Of a stretch of 64,000 nt of DNA, positions 37,913-47,935 are shown piece after piece. Source of the stretch: Rhizobium sp. ICMP 5592 (GTDB lineage Bacteria; Pseudomonadota; Alphaproteobacteria; Rhizobiales; Rhizobiaceae); the NCBI RefSeq assembly GCF_009498525.1, contig NZ_QSNT01000001.1:611032-675031 (forward strand), read 5' to 3'. The notes under the pieces were generated by a model. It did not search any database. It had not been told where the DNA came from and saw only the letters and a list, made by a program, of their open reading frames with translations. The translations under genes and the position numbers were made by a program. How positions within the stretch are numbered: the stretch's first letter is position 1; each line of letters opens with the position of its first letter.

Positions 37913-39016
37913 ATGAAAAACATCGTTGTCATCGGCGCTGGCAAGATCGGATCGACGATTGCCCGCCTGCTTGTTTACTCCGGCGAATACCAGGTTACGG
38001 TCGTCGACCGCAGCGAGGAACATCTCGCACAGATCGAGACAAGCGCCGCTTTGCGCGTGGCCAAAGTCGACATCGCGGACGCCTCGGCGCTGACTGCTGT
38101 TCTCTCCGGCAGCTTCGCCGTTCTTAGTGCCGCGCCGTTCCATCTGACGATAGCCATTGCGGAAGCGGCGGCAAAGGCCGGCGTTCACTATCTCGATCTG
38201 ACCGAGGATGTCGCATCGACCAGACGGGTGAAGGCCATTGCGCAAACCGCAAACACCGCGTTCATTCCGCAATGCGGGCTGGCACCGGGATTTATCTCGA
38301 TCGTCGCCAACGACCTCGCCAGCCGTTTCGACAGTCTCGACAGCGTCCGCCTACGCGTCGGCGCGCTGCCGCAATATCCGTCGAATGCTCTGAACTATAA
38401 TCTGACCTGGAGCACCGACGGCGTCATCAACGAATATATCGAGCCATGTGAGGCCATCGTAGAAGGGAAACTCGTTCAGGTCCCGGCGATGGAAGAGCGG
38501 GAAGAATTCTCGCTGGATGGCGTCACCTATGAGGCCTTCAACACGTCCGGCGGGCTCGGTACCCTTTGTGAAACGCTGGAGGGCAAGGTCAGGACGCTGA
38601 ACTATCGCACGATCCGCTACCCTGGGCATGCGGCGATCATGAAAGCCCTTCTGAACGACCTCGGCCTGCGTCATCGCCGCGAGGTCCTGAAGGACATTCT
38701 TGAACATTCCCTGCCGTCAACCCTGCAGGACGTCGTCATCATTTTCGTCACGGTTTCCGGCTGGAGAAACGGTCGTCTGGTGCAGGAGACCTATGCGAAC
38801 AAGGTCTATAGCGCGGTGGTTGCCGGCCGCCCGATGAGCGCCATCCAGATCACCACCGCGTCGAGCATTTGCGCCGTGCTCGATATGCTCAGACACGGAC
38901 ACCTGCCCGCCCGCGGCTTCGTCCGACAGGAGGATATCGGGCTCGACCTGTTCTTGAAGAGCCAGTTCGGCCATTATTACGAGCAGGCGGCGGATACGCG
39001 GAAGATGGCAAGCTGA
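37913..39016 (+). CDS. Saccharopine dehydrogenase-like NAD(P)-dependent enzyme
   Basis: Rossmann-fold enzyme of 367 residues related to saccharopine dehydrogenase and L-lysine 6-dehydrogenase. The N-terminal KNIVVIGAGKIGSTIARLL is the dinucleotide motif; CGLAPGFISIVANDLASRF and VGALPQYPSNALNYNLTWS belong to the saccharopine dehydrogenase C-terminal domain. The ATG at 37913 is preferred to a TTG at 37901. It is divergent from an Lrp regulator, which suggests amino-acid (perhaps lysine) catabolism. Lysine 6-dehydrogenase and carboxynorspermidine-type activities are possible; the substrate cannot be read directly. Confidence 0.82.
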   Translation: MKNIVVIGAGKIGSTIARLLVYSGEYQVTVVDRSEEHLAQIETSAALRVAKVDIADASALTAVLSGSFAVLSAAPFHLTIAIAEAAAKAGVHYLDLTEDVASTRRVKAIAQTANTAFIPQCGLAPGFISIVANDLASRFDSLDSVRLRVGALPQYPSNALNYNLTWSTDGVINEYIEPCEAIVEGKLVQVPAMEEREEFSLDGVTYEAFNTSGGLGTLCETLEGKVRTLNYRTIRYPGHAAIMKALLNDLGLRHRREVLKDILEHSLPSTLQDVVIIFVTVSGWRNGRLVQETYANKVYSAVVAGRPMSAIQITTASSICAVLDMLRHGHLPARGFVRQEDIGLDLFLKSQFGHYYEQAADTRKMAS

Positions 39017-39057
39017 GGTAACGGGGGGTCGGCGTTATTGGCCGTTACTCTCTGGTA

Positions 39058-39093
39058 ATCGCGAAGGGAAGACCGTAGCCCTTCCTTCGCGAT
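39058..39093. terminator. Hairpin between convergent genes
   Basis: ATCGCGAAGG (39058-39067) pairs with CCTTCGCGAT (39084-39093), with partial extra pairing inside. It sits between the convergent stops of the saccharopine-dehydrogenase-like and dehydratase-like genes. Probable shared terminator. Confidence 0.55.
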
Positions 39094-39111
39094 GCACGCC
39101 TCGGGCGTTTT

Positions 39112-39888
39112 TCACTGGATTGCGGCGTCGAGCTTCTTCTTCCAGTCGCCGCTATCCAGTTGCTTGCGCATAAATGCGTCCACAGCCGCTTTCAATGCCG
39201 GGTCCTTGCGCAACAGATAGGCATTGTCGAAATGGGTGAAGGGCTCCTTGACCGCGACCGGGCACAGCACGCCGGGATGCAGCTTGGACTGGATATCCAC
39301 CTCTATGCCGTCGGTGATCATGATGTCGGCCTTGTTCGCCGCGATCTCGTCGAAGATCGCCTTGTTGTCCGCAAACTCCTCGATCGGCGCCTTGGAGAAG
39401 TGCTCATGGGCGAACTTGTCGTTGGTGCCACCCGGATTGACGATCACGCGGACCGAAGGCTGGTCGATCGCTTCCAGTGTCGCATATTTGTCCTTGTCCG
39501 CGCAGCGGGCGATCGGGCGCTTGCCGTCGCTGACATTGGGCACGGAGAAGTCACCGACTTCGGCGCGTGCCGGGTTGACGGTAATGCCGCCCAGCGCGAC
39601 GTCGAACTTGCCCGCCTTGAAATCGTCCAGCATGGTCTTCCATGTTGTCATGACGAATTCCGGCTTGACGTTGAGGCTGGTGGCCAGATCCTTGCCCATG
39701 GCGATATCAGCGCCAGTCAAGGAGCCATCCGCGCCCTTGTAGCTGAAGGGCTTGTAGTCGCCCGTCGTGCCGATCTTGATCACGCCTGCCTTCTGGATTT
39801 CCGCCAGCGCGCCGTCTTCGGCGAAGGCCATGCTTGCCGTCACATTCAGCGCCGCAAACATAGTCGCCAGGAAATACGATCTCTTCAT
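39112..39888 (-). CDS. Periplasmic cyclohexadienyl dehydratase-like protein (or family 3 binding protein)
   Basis: 258 residues with a signal peptide (MKRSYFLATMFAALNVTASM, cleavage near AFA). The fold is family 3 solute-binding, but several stretches follow Pseudomonas cyclohexadienyl dehydratase PheC closely: IGTTGDYKPFSY, FDVALGGITVN, LEAIDQPSVRVIVNPGGTND and ADIMITDGIEVDIQSKLHP. The Glu in ITDGIE (Glu196) is at the position of the PheC catalytic Glu. PheC turns prephenate or arogenate into phenylpyruvate or phenylalanine in the periplasm. No permease or ATPase gene is adjacent, which also fits an enzyme. A true binding protein remains possible. Confidence 0.75.
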   Translation of the reverse strand: MKRSYFLATMFAALNVTASMAFAEDGALAEIQKAGVIKIGTTGDYKPFSYKGADGSLTGADIAMGKDLATSLNVKPEFVMTTWKTMLDDFKAGKFDVALGGITVNPARAEVGDFSVPNVSDGKRPIARCADKDKYATLEAIDQPSVRVIVNPGGTNDKFAHEHFSKAPIEEFADNKAIFDEIAANKADIMITDGIEVDIQSKLHPGVLCPVAVKEPFTHFDNAYLLRKDPALKAAVDAFMRKQLDSGDWKKKLDAAIQ

Positions 39889-40105
39889 TGTTCTCTCTTT
39901 CTTTGCATGCTCGAGCACGTCTGACGGACGCAAGAATCGTTCCGAACGGGATAGGGAATAAACCTGTCCCCACGCATCGCGACAATCTACCTGCTTCGCC
40001 TGCCTGATGCACCTCGCCGGCATTCATGAACTACAGACATAACTTCATGCCAGTTCCGCCGTCTAATCGGAATGAATGGCATCGCCTATTTTCTCTTCAT
40101 CATAA

Positions 40106-41140
<1,035 letters not shown>

Positions 41141-41220
41141 GAATCCGGGAATTCCTATTGTGATCCGAGCCCGTGCGCCCGCCGCGCGGGCTCCATCCTT
41201 TTCAAGATTGGAGAATAGTC

Positions 41221-41961
41221 ATGTCCCAGAATATCGATGGCAAGGTCATCGTCATCACCGGCGCTAGCAGCGGTCTCGGCGAGGCGACTGCACGGCATTT
41301 GGCAGCCGAGGGCGCCAAGCTCATCCTCGGCGCGCGCCGGCTCGACAGGCTGCAGGCGCTTGCCGGGGAGCTGAACCTGCCCCCCGAAGCTGCCGTCCAG
41401 ACAGATGTCGCCGACTGCGAGCAGGTCAAGCGCCTCGTCGATGCGGCGGTCGCCGCGCATGGTCGGGTCGACGTCATCATCAACAATGCCGGCCTGATGC
41501 CGCATTCGCCGCTTGAGCGCGGCAAGGTGGACGATTGGGACCGGATGATCGACGTCAACCTCAAGGGCGTGCTTTACGGTATCGCTGCGGCACTCCCATA
41601 CATGAAGGCACAGAAGAGCGGACACATCATCAACGTGTCCTCGGTCGCGGGCCATAAGGTTCGCCCCGGCAGCGCCGTCTATGCCGCCACCAAGGCAGCG
41701 GTACGCATGCTGTCCGAAGGACTGCGCCAGGAGGTGAAGCCCTACAATATCCGCACCACGATCATCTCGCCGGGCGCTGTCCAGTCGGAACTGCCGCAAA
41801 GCATCACCGAGGCCGACGTCGCCAAAGGTATCCAGGATTTCTACGAGAACTACGCCATTCCGGCCGAAAGCTTCGCGCGCATGGTCGCTTTCGCCATCAG
41901 CCAGCCAGACGAGGTCGACGTCAACGAAATCCTTTTCCGCCCGACGGCACAGGAGGTCTGA
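41221..41961 (+). CDS. Short-chain dehydrogenase/reductase
   Basis: NAD(P)-dependent SDR of 246 residues. The [15 protein letters not shown] glycine motif (about 11-25), NNAGLM (about 86-91), catalytic Ser in [11 protein letters not shown], and YAATKAA with the Tyr-x3-Lys pair are all intact. GGAG lies upstream of the ATG at 41221; the earlier in-frame ATG at 41173 has no signal. Stop overlaps the next ATG by one base (TGATG), so it is coupled with the exporter gene. Confidence 0.92.
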   Translation: MSQNIDGKVIVITGASSGLGEATARHLAAEGAKLILGARRLDRLQALAGELNLPPEAAVQTDVADCEQVKRLVDAAVAAHGRVDVIINNAGLMPHSPLERGKVDDWDRMIDVNLKGVLYGIAAALPYMKAQKSGHIINVSSVAGHKVRPGSAVYAATKAAVRMLSEGLRQEVKPYNIRTTIISPGAVQSELPQSITEADVAKGIQDFYENYAIPAESFARMVAFAISQPDEVDVNEILFRPTAQEV

Positions 41962-43217
41962 TGCCGAACCAGGCGAATGCCAGCCGGAAAATCGATGCGG
42001 CACCCGCCGAGACCGGCGTCACGACGCCATCCAGGGCGGCAAGCCACGGATGGCGCGTGCTCGCGGTCCTGAGTGCGCTGATGGGCTTCGCATCGATCTC
42101 GACGGATCTCTATCTCCCGGCCATGCCGGCGATGGGCCGGGATCTCGGCACCGACACGGGCGCTATCGAGTTGACGATCTCCGGTTTCCTCATCGGCTTC
42201 AGCCTCGGACAGCTTCTCTGGGGGCCGGTCGGCGACCGTTACGGCCGCCGCCTGCCGGTGGCGATCGGGCTCGTCCTGTTCGTCATCGGTTCGGCTGGTT
42301 GCGCCATGGCCGGCAGCGCCTCGTCGATGATCTGCTGGCGTATCGTTCAGGCGGTCGGAGCTTGCGCCGGCGTCGTGTTGTCGCGTGCGATGGTGCGCGA
42401 TCTCTACGAAGGTAGCCGTGCGGCGCAGATGCTGTCGACGTTGATGACCGTGATGGCGATCGCCCCGCTGCTGGGGCCGGTCTTGGGGGGACAGATCCTC
42501 GCGTTCGCCGGATGGCGGGCGATCTTCTGGACACTGGTGGGCGTCGGGCTGCTGACCCTTGCGGCGCTGTTCACGCTGCCGGAGACCTTGCCGGTCGAGC
42601 GGCGAAACCTACAGCCGCTCGGGCGCGCGATCATCGGATATGGCACGCTTCTGCGTCATCGCCGCCTGCTCGGTTATGCGGGCGCCGGCGGCTTCCTCTA
42701 TGGCGGCGTCTACGCCTATATTGCCGGCACACCCTTCGCCTATATTACCTATCACCATGTACCGGCCGGGCTCTACGGTCTGCTGTTTGCCATCGGCATT
42801 GTCGGGATCATGATCGCCAATATCGCGAATTCACGTCTGGTATCCCGCTTCGGCGGCGACCGCCTGCTGGTCCGTGGCAGCGCCGCCGCCGCGCTTTCCG
42901 GCGTCGTGCTTGCCGTGGCGGCCTGGACGAACTGGGGTGGGTTGTGGGGCCTGGTCGTACCGCTCTTCCTGTTCGTTTCCGCAACCGGCTTCATCGTTGC
43001 CAACTCGATTGCCGGGGCACTCTCGGATTTTCCCGAGCGTGCCGGCACCGTGTCCGCTCTGGTCGGCGCTCTCCACTACGGCAGCGGCATCTTTGGCTCG
43101 GCCCTGGTCGGCACTTTTGCCGATGGTACGCCCTGGCCGATGGGCTGGGTGATCGCCCTTGCCGGGATCGGAAGCTTTGTTTGTGCACGGTCGCTTGCCT
43201 CAAGCGGGAAGGTCTGA
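41961..43217 (+). CDS. MFS transporter, Bcr/CflA drug-resistance type
   Basis: Drug:H+ antiporter of 418 residues with 12 predicted transmembrane segments. The ISTDLYLPAMPAMGRDL segment near the first helix and FSLGQLLWGPVGDRYGRR (motif A) are Bcr/CflA signatures; RIVQAVGACAGVVLSRAMVR is motif C/helix 4. A 30-residue soluble N-terminus precedes the first helix. Coupled to the SDR gene by a TGATG overlap. The AKR-SDR-exporter set suggests detoxification of a carbonyl compound or export of a product. Confidence 0.9.
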   Translation: MPNQANASRKIDAAPAETGVTTPSRAASHGWRVLAVLSALMGFASISTDLYLPAMPAMGRDLGTDTGAIELTISGFLIGFSLGQLLWGPVGDRYGRRLPVAIGLVLFVIGSAGCAMAGSASSMICWRIVQAVGACAGVVLSRAMVRDLYEGSRAAQMLSTLMTVMAIAPLLGPVLGGQILAFAGWRAIFWTLVGVGLLTLAALFTLPETLPVERRNLQPLGRAIIGYGTLLRHRRLLGYAGAGGFLYGGVYAYIAGTPFAYITYHHVPAGLYGLLFAIGIVGIMIANIANSRLVSRFGGDRLLVRGSAAAALSGVVLAVAAWTNWGGLWGLVVPLFLFVSATGFIVANSIAGALSDFPERAGTVSALVGALHYGSGIFGSALVGTFADGTPWPMGWVIALAGIGSFVCARSLASSGKV

Positions 43218-43260
43218 TCGGCGCCAATCCGCATCGCTTTTGTCGCGATCAAGCGGATAC

Positions 43261-43299
43261 AAAAAATCAGCCGCGGGCGCTACTGCACCCGCGGCTGAT
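43261..43299 (-). terminator. Rho-independent terminator after the cupin gene
   Basis: ATCAGCCGCGGG and CCCGCGGCTGAT (43266-43277 / 43288-43299) form a 12-bp stem with a 10-base loop. On the minus strand it is followed by a run of Ts (the A-run at 43261-43266), 28 bases after the cupin stop. Clear intrinsic terminator; it also separates the convergent exporter gene. Confidence 0.85.
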
Positions 43300-43327
43300 C
43301 TCATTCATGCTTTGTCGAATTGTGCCG

Positions 43328-43717
43328 TCAGCCGCCATACTCCCCGTCGGTGACCTTCTCCATCCAGTCGACGGCCTTGCCATCCAGCATTTCGACGATG
43401 GCGACATGCGACATCGCACAATCGGGTGCGGCGCCGTGCCAGTGCTTTTCGCCGGGCTCGAACCAGACGATATCGCCGGGGCGGATCTCCTCGACCGGTC
43501 CGCCTTCCCGCTGAACCCGGCCGAGGCCGGACACCACCAGCAGCGTCTGGCCAAGTGGATGCGTGTGCCATGCGGTTCGTGCGCCCGGCTCGAAGGTGAC
43601 GGTTCCTCCGCTCAGATTGCCGCTGCCGCTGAATGATGCGTCGACGCGCACCGTCCCGGTGAAATAATCATCGGGTCCTTTTCGCGAGGGCTGCGCGCCG
43701 CTGTGTTTGATCTGCAT
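43328..43717 (-). CDS. Cupin-domain protein
   Basis: Small beta-barrel protein of 129 residues. The cupin metal motif is [19 protein letters not shown] with Glu replaced in the usual spacing, followed by [18 protein letters not shown]; the histidines of both motifs (HTH and KHWH) would bind a metal. Relatives are annotated as cupin quercetinase/carboxymuconolactone-decarboxylase-associated proteins. AAGGAGA precedes the ATG at 43717. It is divergent from a LysR regulator that probably controls it; function otherwise unknown. Confidence 0.88.
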   Translation of the reverse strand: MQIKHSGAQPSRKGPDDYFTGTVRVDASFSGSGNLSGGTVTFEPGARTAWHTHPLGQTLLVVSGLGRVQREGGPVEEIRPGDIVWFEPGEKHWHGAAPDCAMSHVAIVEMLDGKAVDWMEKVTDGEYGG

Positions 43718-43763
43718 TTTCAGTCTCCTTGCAGAGAGGTCGCCAGCCTCCAAAAATCGCAAA

Positions 43764-43797
43764 GCTAATCTAGTCGTGGGACATTCCGACCATTAGC
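43764..43797. promoter_or_regulatory. Nested dyad in the cupin/LysR intergenic region
   Basis: GCTAAT (43764-43769) and ATTAGC (43792-43797) flank an inner GTCG/CGAC dyad (43773-43776 / 43787-43790). The element lies midway between the divergent starts, where the LysR protein is expected to bind. Role inferred. Confidence 0.35.
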
Positions 43798-43835
43798 CGC
43801 TATAAGTCGCATGTAGTCATGTCTGGAGTTCATGA

Positions 43836-44741
43836 ATGCGACGCGAGGAACTGGTCGATCTCAATGCTTTTCTGATTGTAGCCGAGGAGCGGAGCTTTAC
43901 CCGTGCCGCCGCCAAGCTCGGCACCTCCCAATCGGCATTGAGCCATACCATCCGGCGGCTGGAAACGCGGGTCGGTGTGCGCCTGTTGACGCGCACCACC
44001 CGAAGCCTCGCGCCGACCGAGGCAGGGGAGCGGCTGCTTGCCACGCTGAGGCCCGCACTCGACAGCATCGGCGCCGAGCTCTCCTCGCTCGGTGAATTGC
44101 GCGAGAAGCCGGCCGGCACGATCCGTATCACCACCTCCGAACATGCGGCCAACACGGTCCTATGGCCGGCACTCGAGAAGTTCCTGCCGGACTATCCGGA
44201 TATCCATGTCGAGCTGAGCATCGATTCCGGGCTCACCGATATCGTCACGGAACGCTTCGATGCCGGGGTTCGGCTCGGCGAGGCGCTCGCCAAGGATATG
44301 ATCGCAACACGTATCAGTCCCGATGTCCGCATGATCGTGGTCGGCGCGCCCGCCTATTTCGAGCAGAGAAAAATCCCGCTTGTGCCGCAGGATTTGGCCG
44401 AACATCGATGCATCAACCTACGCCTGCGCAGTGCTGGCGGTCTTTACGCATGGGAATTGGAGAAGGACGGACGCGAGGTGCGGGTGCGTGTCGATGGACA
44501 GCTCGTCTTCAACAACAGCAACATGATTGCCCGCGCCGCCGTCGCCGGCTTCGGTCTGGCCTTCGTCATGGAGGATCATGTCAGAGAGCATCTTGCCGAC
44601 GGCAGATTGGTGCGTGTGCTGGAGGATTGGTGCCCGCCCTTTCCCGGCTATCATCTCTATTACCCGAGCCGGCGCCAGCCCTCGGCCGCCTTCGCATTGC
44701 TGGTGGACGCATTGCGTTATCGGGATCGAGGGCAGGCTTGA
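43836..44741 (+). CDS. LysR-family transcriptional regulator
   Basis: LysR regulator of 301 residues, divergent from the cupin gene. The HTH is SFTRAAAKLGTSQSALSHTI (about 18-37), then the linker helix TRTTRSLAPTEAGERLL typical of the group often annotated as PcaQ/DmlR-like regulators, and the effector domain. It likely controls the cupin gene and perhaps the aldehyde and CMD-fold genes nearby. Ligand unknown. Confidence 0.92.
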   Translation: MRREELVDLNAFLIVAEERSFTRAAAKLGTSQSALSHTIRRLETRVGVRLLTRTTRSLAPTEAGERLLATLRPALDSIGAELSSLGELREKPAGTIRITTSEHAANTVLWPALEKFLPDYPDIHVELSIDSGLTDIVTERFDAGVRLGEALAKDMIATRISPDVRMIVVGAPAYFEQRKIPLVPQDLAEHRCINLRLRSAGGLYAWELEKDGREVRVRVDGQLVFNNSNMIARAAVAGFGLAFVMEDHVREHLADGRLVRVLEDWCPPFPGYHLYYPSRRQPSAAFALLVDALRYRDRGQA

Positions 44742-44762
44742 TCCGGACGTTTCTTCTCCGGC

Positions 44763-45548
44763 TCAGCTTCCGCGTTCTTCGAACACTTTCCTGACAACCG
44801 GTGCCGCCGACATCGCGTTCGGCCAACCCGAATAGAAGGCCAGATGCGTGATCACGCCGGAAATTTCCTGCTTCGTCAGACCATTGTTCATGCCGATATT
44901 GGTGTGACCCGTGAGCTGGGCGACGCGGCCGGTGGCGACCAGGGCGCTGATCGTCACAAGGCTGCGGTCACGCGGCGCCAGCGCCGGGCGTAGCCACAGG
45001 TCCTTGAACAGGACGTCGGTCGTGTATCCGGCCAAATCCTTGAAGTCCGGCCCCAGTGCTTGATCGACCATGGCGACTCGCCGCGCTTCGGCTTCTTCGT
45101 TCAAGGGAAGGGTGGCATCCTGGGCCGGCGGAAGCTGATCGGTGCCGATGCCATGGCTCTGGAAGAGGTCCTTGGCGACCTTGAGTGCCGACATCGCATT
45201 GGGCCAACCGGTATAGAAGGCGAGATGGGTGATGGTCTCGGAAATCTCGGCCGGCTTCACGCCGTTACGCAAGGCCAAATCTATATATTGCGGCAGCTCG
45301 CCCGACTGGCCGGTGGCGATGAGTGCGGCCACCGTGACGAGGCTCCGGTCGCGCGGGTTGAGGTCCGTGCGCTTCCACAGATCGGCGGCAAGCCGGTCTT
45401 CGGCATAATGTTCCAGGGCGGGAGAGACGGCTTTCATCCCCTCGATCGATGTCGTCGGCATGTCGAACCTATTCGTTGATTGTTCTGATTGAGCCAAGGC
45501 CAGTGCAGGCAGTCCAATGATGACGGCGGTGGCGATAAGATGCTTCAT
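44763..45548 (-). CDS. Exported tandem carboxymuconolactone decarboxylase-fold protein
   Basis: 261 residues with a signal peptide (MKHLIATAVIIGLPALALAQ) followed by two CMD-family repeats. Each repeat contains LVTVAALIATG/LVTISALVATG and ITHLAFYTGWPNAMSA/ITHLAFYSGWPNAMSA. AAAGGA lies 7 bases before the ATG at 45548. The cysteine pair of AhpD-type members is absent, so peroxidase-like activity through that site is unlikely; the gamma-CMD-like fold suggests a lactone or quinone substrate. Export of this fold is unusual. Flanked by a LysR regulator and the aldehyde oxidoreductase operon. Confidence 0.85.
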   Translation of the reverse strand: MKHLIATAVIIGLPALALAQSEQSTNRFDMPTTSIEGMKAVSPALEHYAEDRLAADLWKRTDLNPRDRSLVTVAALIATGQSGELPQYIDLALRNGVKPAEISETITHLAFYTGWPNAMSALKVAKDLFQSHGIGTDQLPPAQDATLPLNEEAEARRVAMVDQALGPDFKDLAGYTTDVLFKDLWLRPALAPRDRSLVTISALVATGRVAQLTGHTNIGMNNGLTKQEISGVITHLAFYSGWPNAMSAAPVVRKVFEERGS

Positions 45549-45693
45549 CGACAAGTCCTTTCGTTGGGTGTCCGGATTTCCTGCTCCGTCCGTTCCGCCG
45601 AGCAGTATAACGCGTGCCCGATCCCGCGATTACATCGCCCGGACCGCATGGGCTTATGCGACCAGTTCATGAGTGGGCTTGTTGTTGGAGAAA

Positions 45694-45726
45694 GGACAGG
45701 CAGCGGAAGCTTTCCGCCGCCTGTCC
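45694..45726 (-). terminator. Hairpin after the aldehyde oxidoreductase operon
   Basis: GGACAGGC (45694-45701) and GCCTGTCC (45719-45726) form the outer stem, with inner GCGGAA/TTCCGC pairing and a short loop. On the minus strand it is followed by CTTTCTCC. Likely terminator of the operon at 45737-49518. Confidence 0.65.
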
Positions 45727-45736
45727 GAAGGGCCGG

Positions 45737-47932
45737 TCAGCTCATTTCGGGCAGGTCGTGGATGAGCTTGTCGAGGGTCATGGGATAATGACGCACCCTG
45801 ACGCCGGTTGCATTGTAGATGGCGTTGGCGATGGCAGCGGCGACGCCGCACAGGCCGAGTTCGCCGACGCCCTTGGCCTTCATCGGCGATGACATCGGGT
45901 CGGTCTCGTCGAGGAAGATGACGTCCTGATGCGGGATATCGGCATGGACAGGCACTTCGTAGCCGGCGAGATCATGGTTGACGAAGAAGCCTCTCGTGGT
46001 GTCGACGGCGAGTTCTTCCGTCAGCGCCCCGCCGACGCCCATCGTCATCGCACCGATCACCTGGCTGCGCGCCGTGATCGGATTGAGAATGCGTCCCGCC
46101 GCGCAGACGGCCAGCATGCGCCGGACGCGTGTCTCGCCGGTCGCCATGTCGACGCCGACCTCGACGAAGTGGGCGCCGAAGGTCGATTGCTGGTGTGTCT
46201 TGTCGAGATCGCCGTATTCGATGCTATCCTCGCCGACCAGCCCGTCGCCGGCGGCCTCGCTGAGCGGAACGGATCGGTTGCCCGAGCGGACCTGCTCGTC
46301 GGCAAAGACGATATCGGCCGAATTGAAGCCCAGCTTCTGGGCCACGACCTCGCGCAGCTTCACGCATGCCGCATAGACGCCCGAGGTGGAGTTGTTGGCG
46401 CCCCATTGCCCGCCGGAACCGGCCGAGATAGGGAAGGAGGAGTCTCCCAGCCGGACCTCGACCTTGTGCATGGGTAGCCCCATCATCTCGGCGGCCGTCT
46501 GGGCGATGATGGTGTAGGTTCCGGTGCCGATGTCGGTCATGTCGGTTTCGATGGTGACGACGCCGCGTTTATCGAGCCGGACGCGCGCGCCTGACTTCAT
46601 CAGCAGGTTGTTGCGGAAACCGACGGCGACGCCCATTCCCATGAGCCAGCGCCCGTCGCGACGGCTGCCGGGCCTGGCATTGCGGTCGTTCCATCCGAAG
46701 CGGTCGGCCCCGGTTTGCAGGCATTCGATAAGCCGACGTTGCGAGAAGGGACGCTCCGGGTTTTCCGGATCGACCTGCGTGTCGTTGAGGATGCGGAACT
46801 GGACCGGATCGAGGCCGAGCTTTTCCGCCATCTCGTCCATGGCGATTTCAAGCGCCATCAGGCCCGGTGCCTCGCCCGGCGCGCGCATGGCGTTGCCTTC
46901 CGGAAGGTTGAGAATGGAAAGGCGCGTCGCCGTCATCCGGTTGGCTCCGGCATAGAGCAGCCGCGTCTGCTGCACGGCGTTCTCAGGCCCGCCACCCTCC
47001 AGATTGGCGGACCAGCCTTCATGCCCGATCGCGTTGATCTTGCCGTCCGGCGTTGCGCCGATCCGGATCCTCTGGATGGTTGCCGGCCGATGCGTGGTGT
47101 TGTTGAACATGAACGGCCGCGTCAGGGCCACCTTGACCGGACGGCGGGCGGCACGCGCGCCGAGTGCGGCAAGGATAGCATCCGTACGGACGAACAGCTT
47201 GCCGCCGAAGCCGCCGCCGATGAAGGGCGAGATCAGGCGAACCTTTTCTGGCGCAATGCCGAGCGTTGTCGCTACGTCGCCCTTGCTCCAGTTGATCATC
47301 TGGTTCGAGGTCCATAGCGTCAGATCATCGCCGTTCCATGCCGCGATCGACGCATGCGGTTCCATCATCGCATGCGCGTGGTCCGGTGTGGTGTAGGTTT
47401 CGTCCAGCTTGACAGGGGCGGCCGCGAAGGCGCCGGCGAAATCGCCGACGGCGGTATCGGGCGTGCCCCGGTCCGGTGTCCCCGCCGTGTCCTTTGCCCC
47501 GGCAAGCAGGTAGGAGGCATTTTCGGCGGCGTAGCCTATGCGGACGAGCTGTGCCGCCGCACGAGCCTGTTCGAAGGTCTCGGCGACGACGAGGGCAACG
47601 GCCTGATGGTAATGTTCGATATCAGGGCCGCCCAGCAATTTGGCGGTGTTGAAACGGCCCTTGCCGAGCTTGCCGGCATTGGCCGCCGTCACGATGGCGA
47701 TGACGCCGGGTGCCGCACGTGCTTCGGCGAGATCGTAGAACGTGATCCGCCCCTTGGCGATGGATGAGCCGACGACATAGCCATAGGCCTGGTTGGGCAC
47801 GACGTCGTGCTGTTCATAGGCGTAGCGGGCGGTGCCCGTCGTTTTCAGCTGGCCGTCGATGCGCTCGATCGGCTGGCCGACGACCTTGAGCTGGTCGATC
47901 GGATTCGTGGTGGCTGGTGTGTCGAATCTCAT
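45737..47932 (-). CDS. paoC: Molybdenum-binding subunit of a PaoABC-type aldehyde oxidoreductase
   Basis: Large subunit of a periplasmic xanthine-oxidase-family aldehyde oxidoreductase, 731 residues. It carries the molybdopterin-binding core: IGGGFGGKLFVRTDAILAAL near residue 240, AMRAPGEAPGLMALEIAMDE near 350, and the C-terminal KGVGELGLCGVAAAI with the catalytic Glu. Together with the FAD and 2Fe-2S subunits downstream in the operon (48,883 side is transcribed first) it oxidises aromatic and aliphatic aldehydes. It is the last gene of the operon. No PaoD-type chaperone gene is adjacent, so one must be elsewhere. Confidence 0.93.
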   Translation of the reverse strand: MRFDTPATTNPIDQLKVVGQPIERIDGQLKTTGTARYAYEQHDVVPNQAYGYVVGSSIAKGRITFYDLAEARAAPGVIAIVTAANAGKLGKGRFNTAKLLGGPDIEHYHQAVALVVAETFEQARAAAQLVRIGYAAENASYLLAGAKDTAGTPDRGTPDTAVGDFAGAFAAAPVKLDETYTTPDHAHAMMEPHASIAAWNGDDLTLWTSNQMINWSKGDVATTLGIAPEKVRLISPFIGGGFGGKLFVRTDAILAALGARAARRPVKVALTRPFMFNNTTHRPATIQRIRIGATPDGKINAIGHEGWSANLEGGGPENAVQQTRLLYAGANRMTATRLSILNLPEGNAMRAPGEAPGLMALEIAMDEMAEKLGLDPVQFRILNDTQVDPENPERPFSQRRLIECLQTGADRFGWNDRNARPGSRRDGRWLMGMGVAVGFRNNLLMKSGARVRLDKRGVVTIETDMTDIGTGTYTIIAQTAAEMMGLPMHKVEVRLGDSSFPISAGSGGQWGANNSTSGVYAACVKLREVVAQKLGFNSADIVFADEQVRSGNRSVPLSEAAGDGLVGEDSIEYGDLDKTHQQSTFGAHFVEVGVDMATGETRVRRMLAVCAAGRILNPITARSQVIGAMTMGVGGALTEELAVDTTRGFFVNHDLAGYEVPVHADIPHQDVIFLDETDPMSSPMKAKGVGELGLCGVAAAIANAIYNATGVRVRHYPMTLDKLIHDLPEMS

Positions 47933-47935
47933 CTC

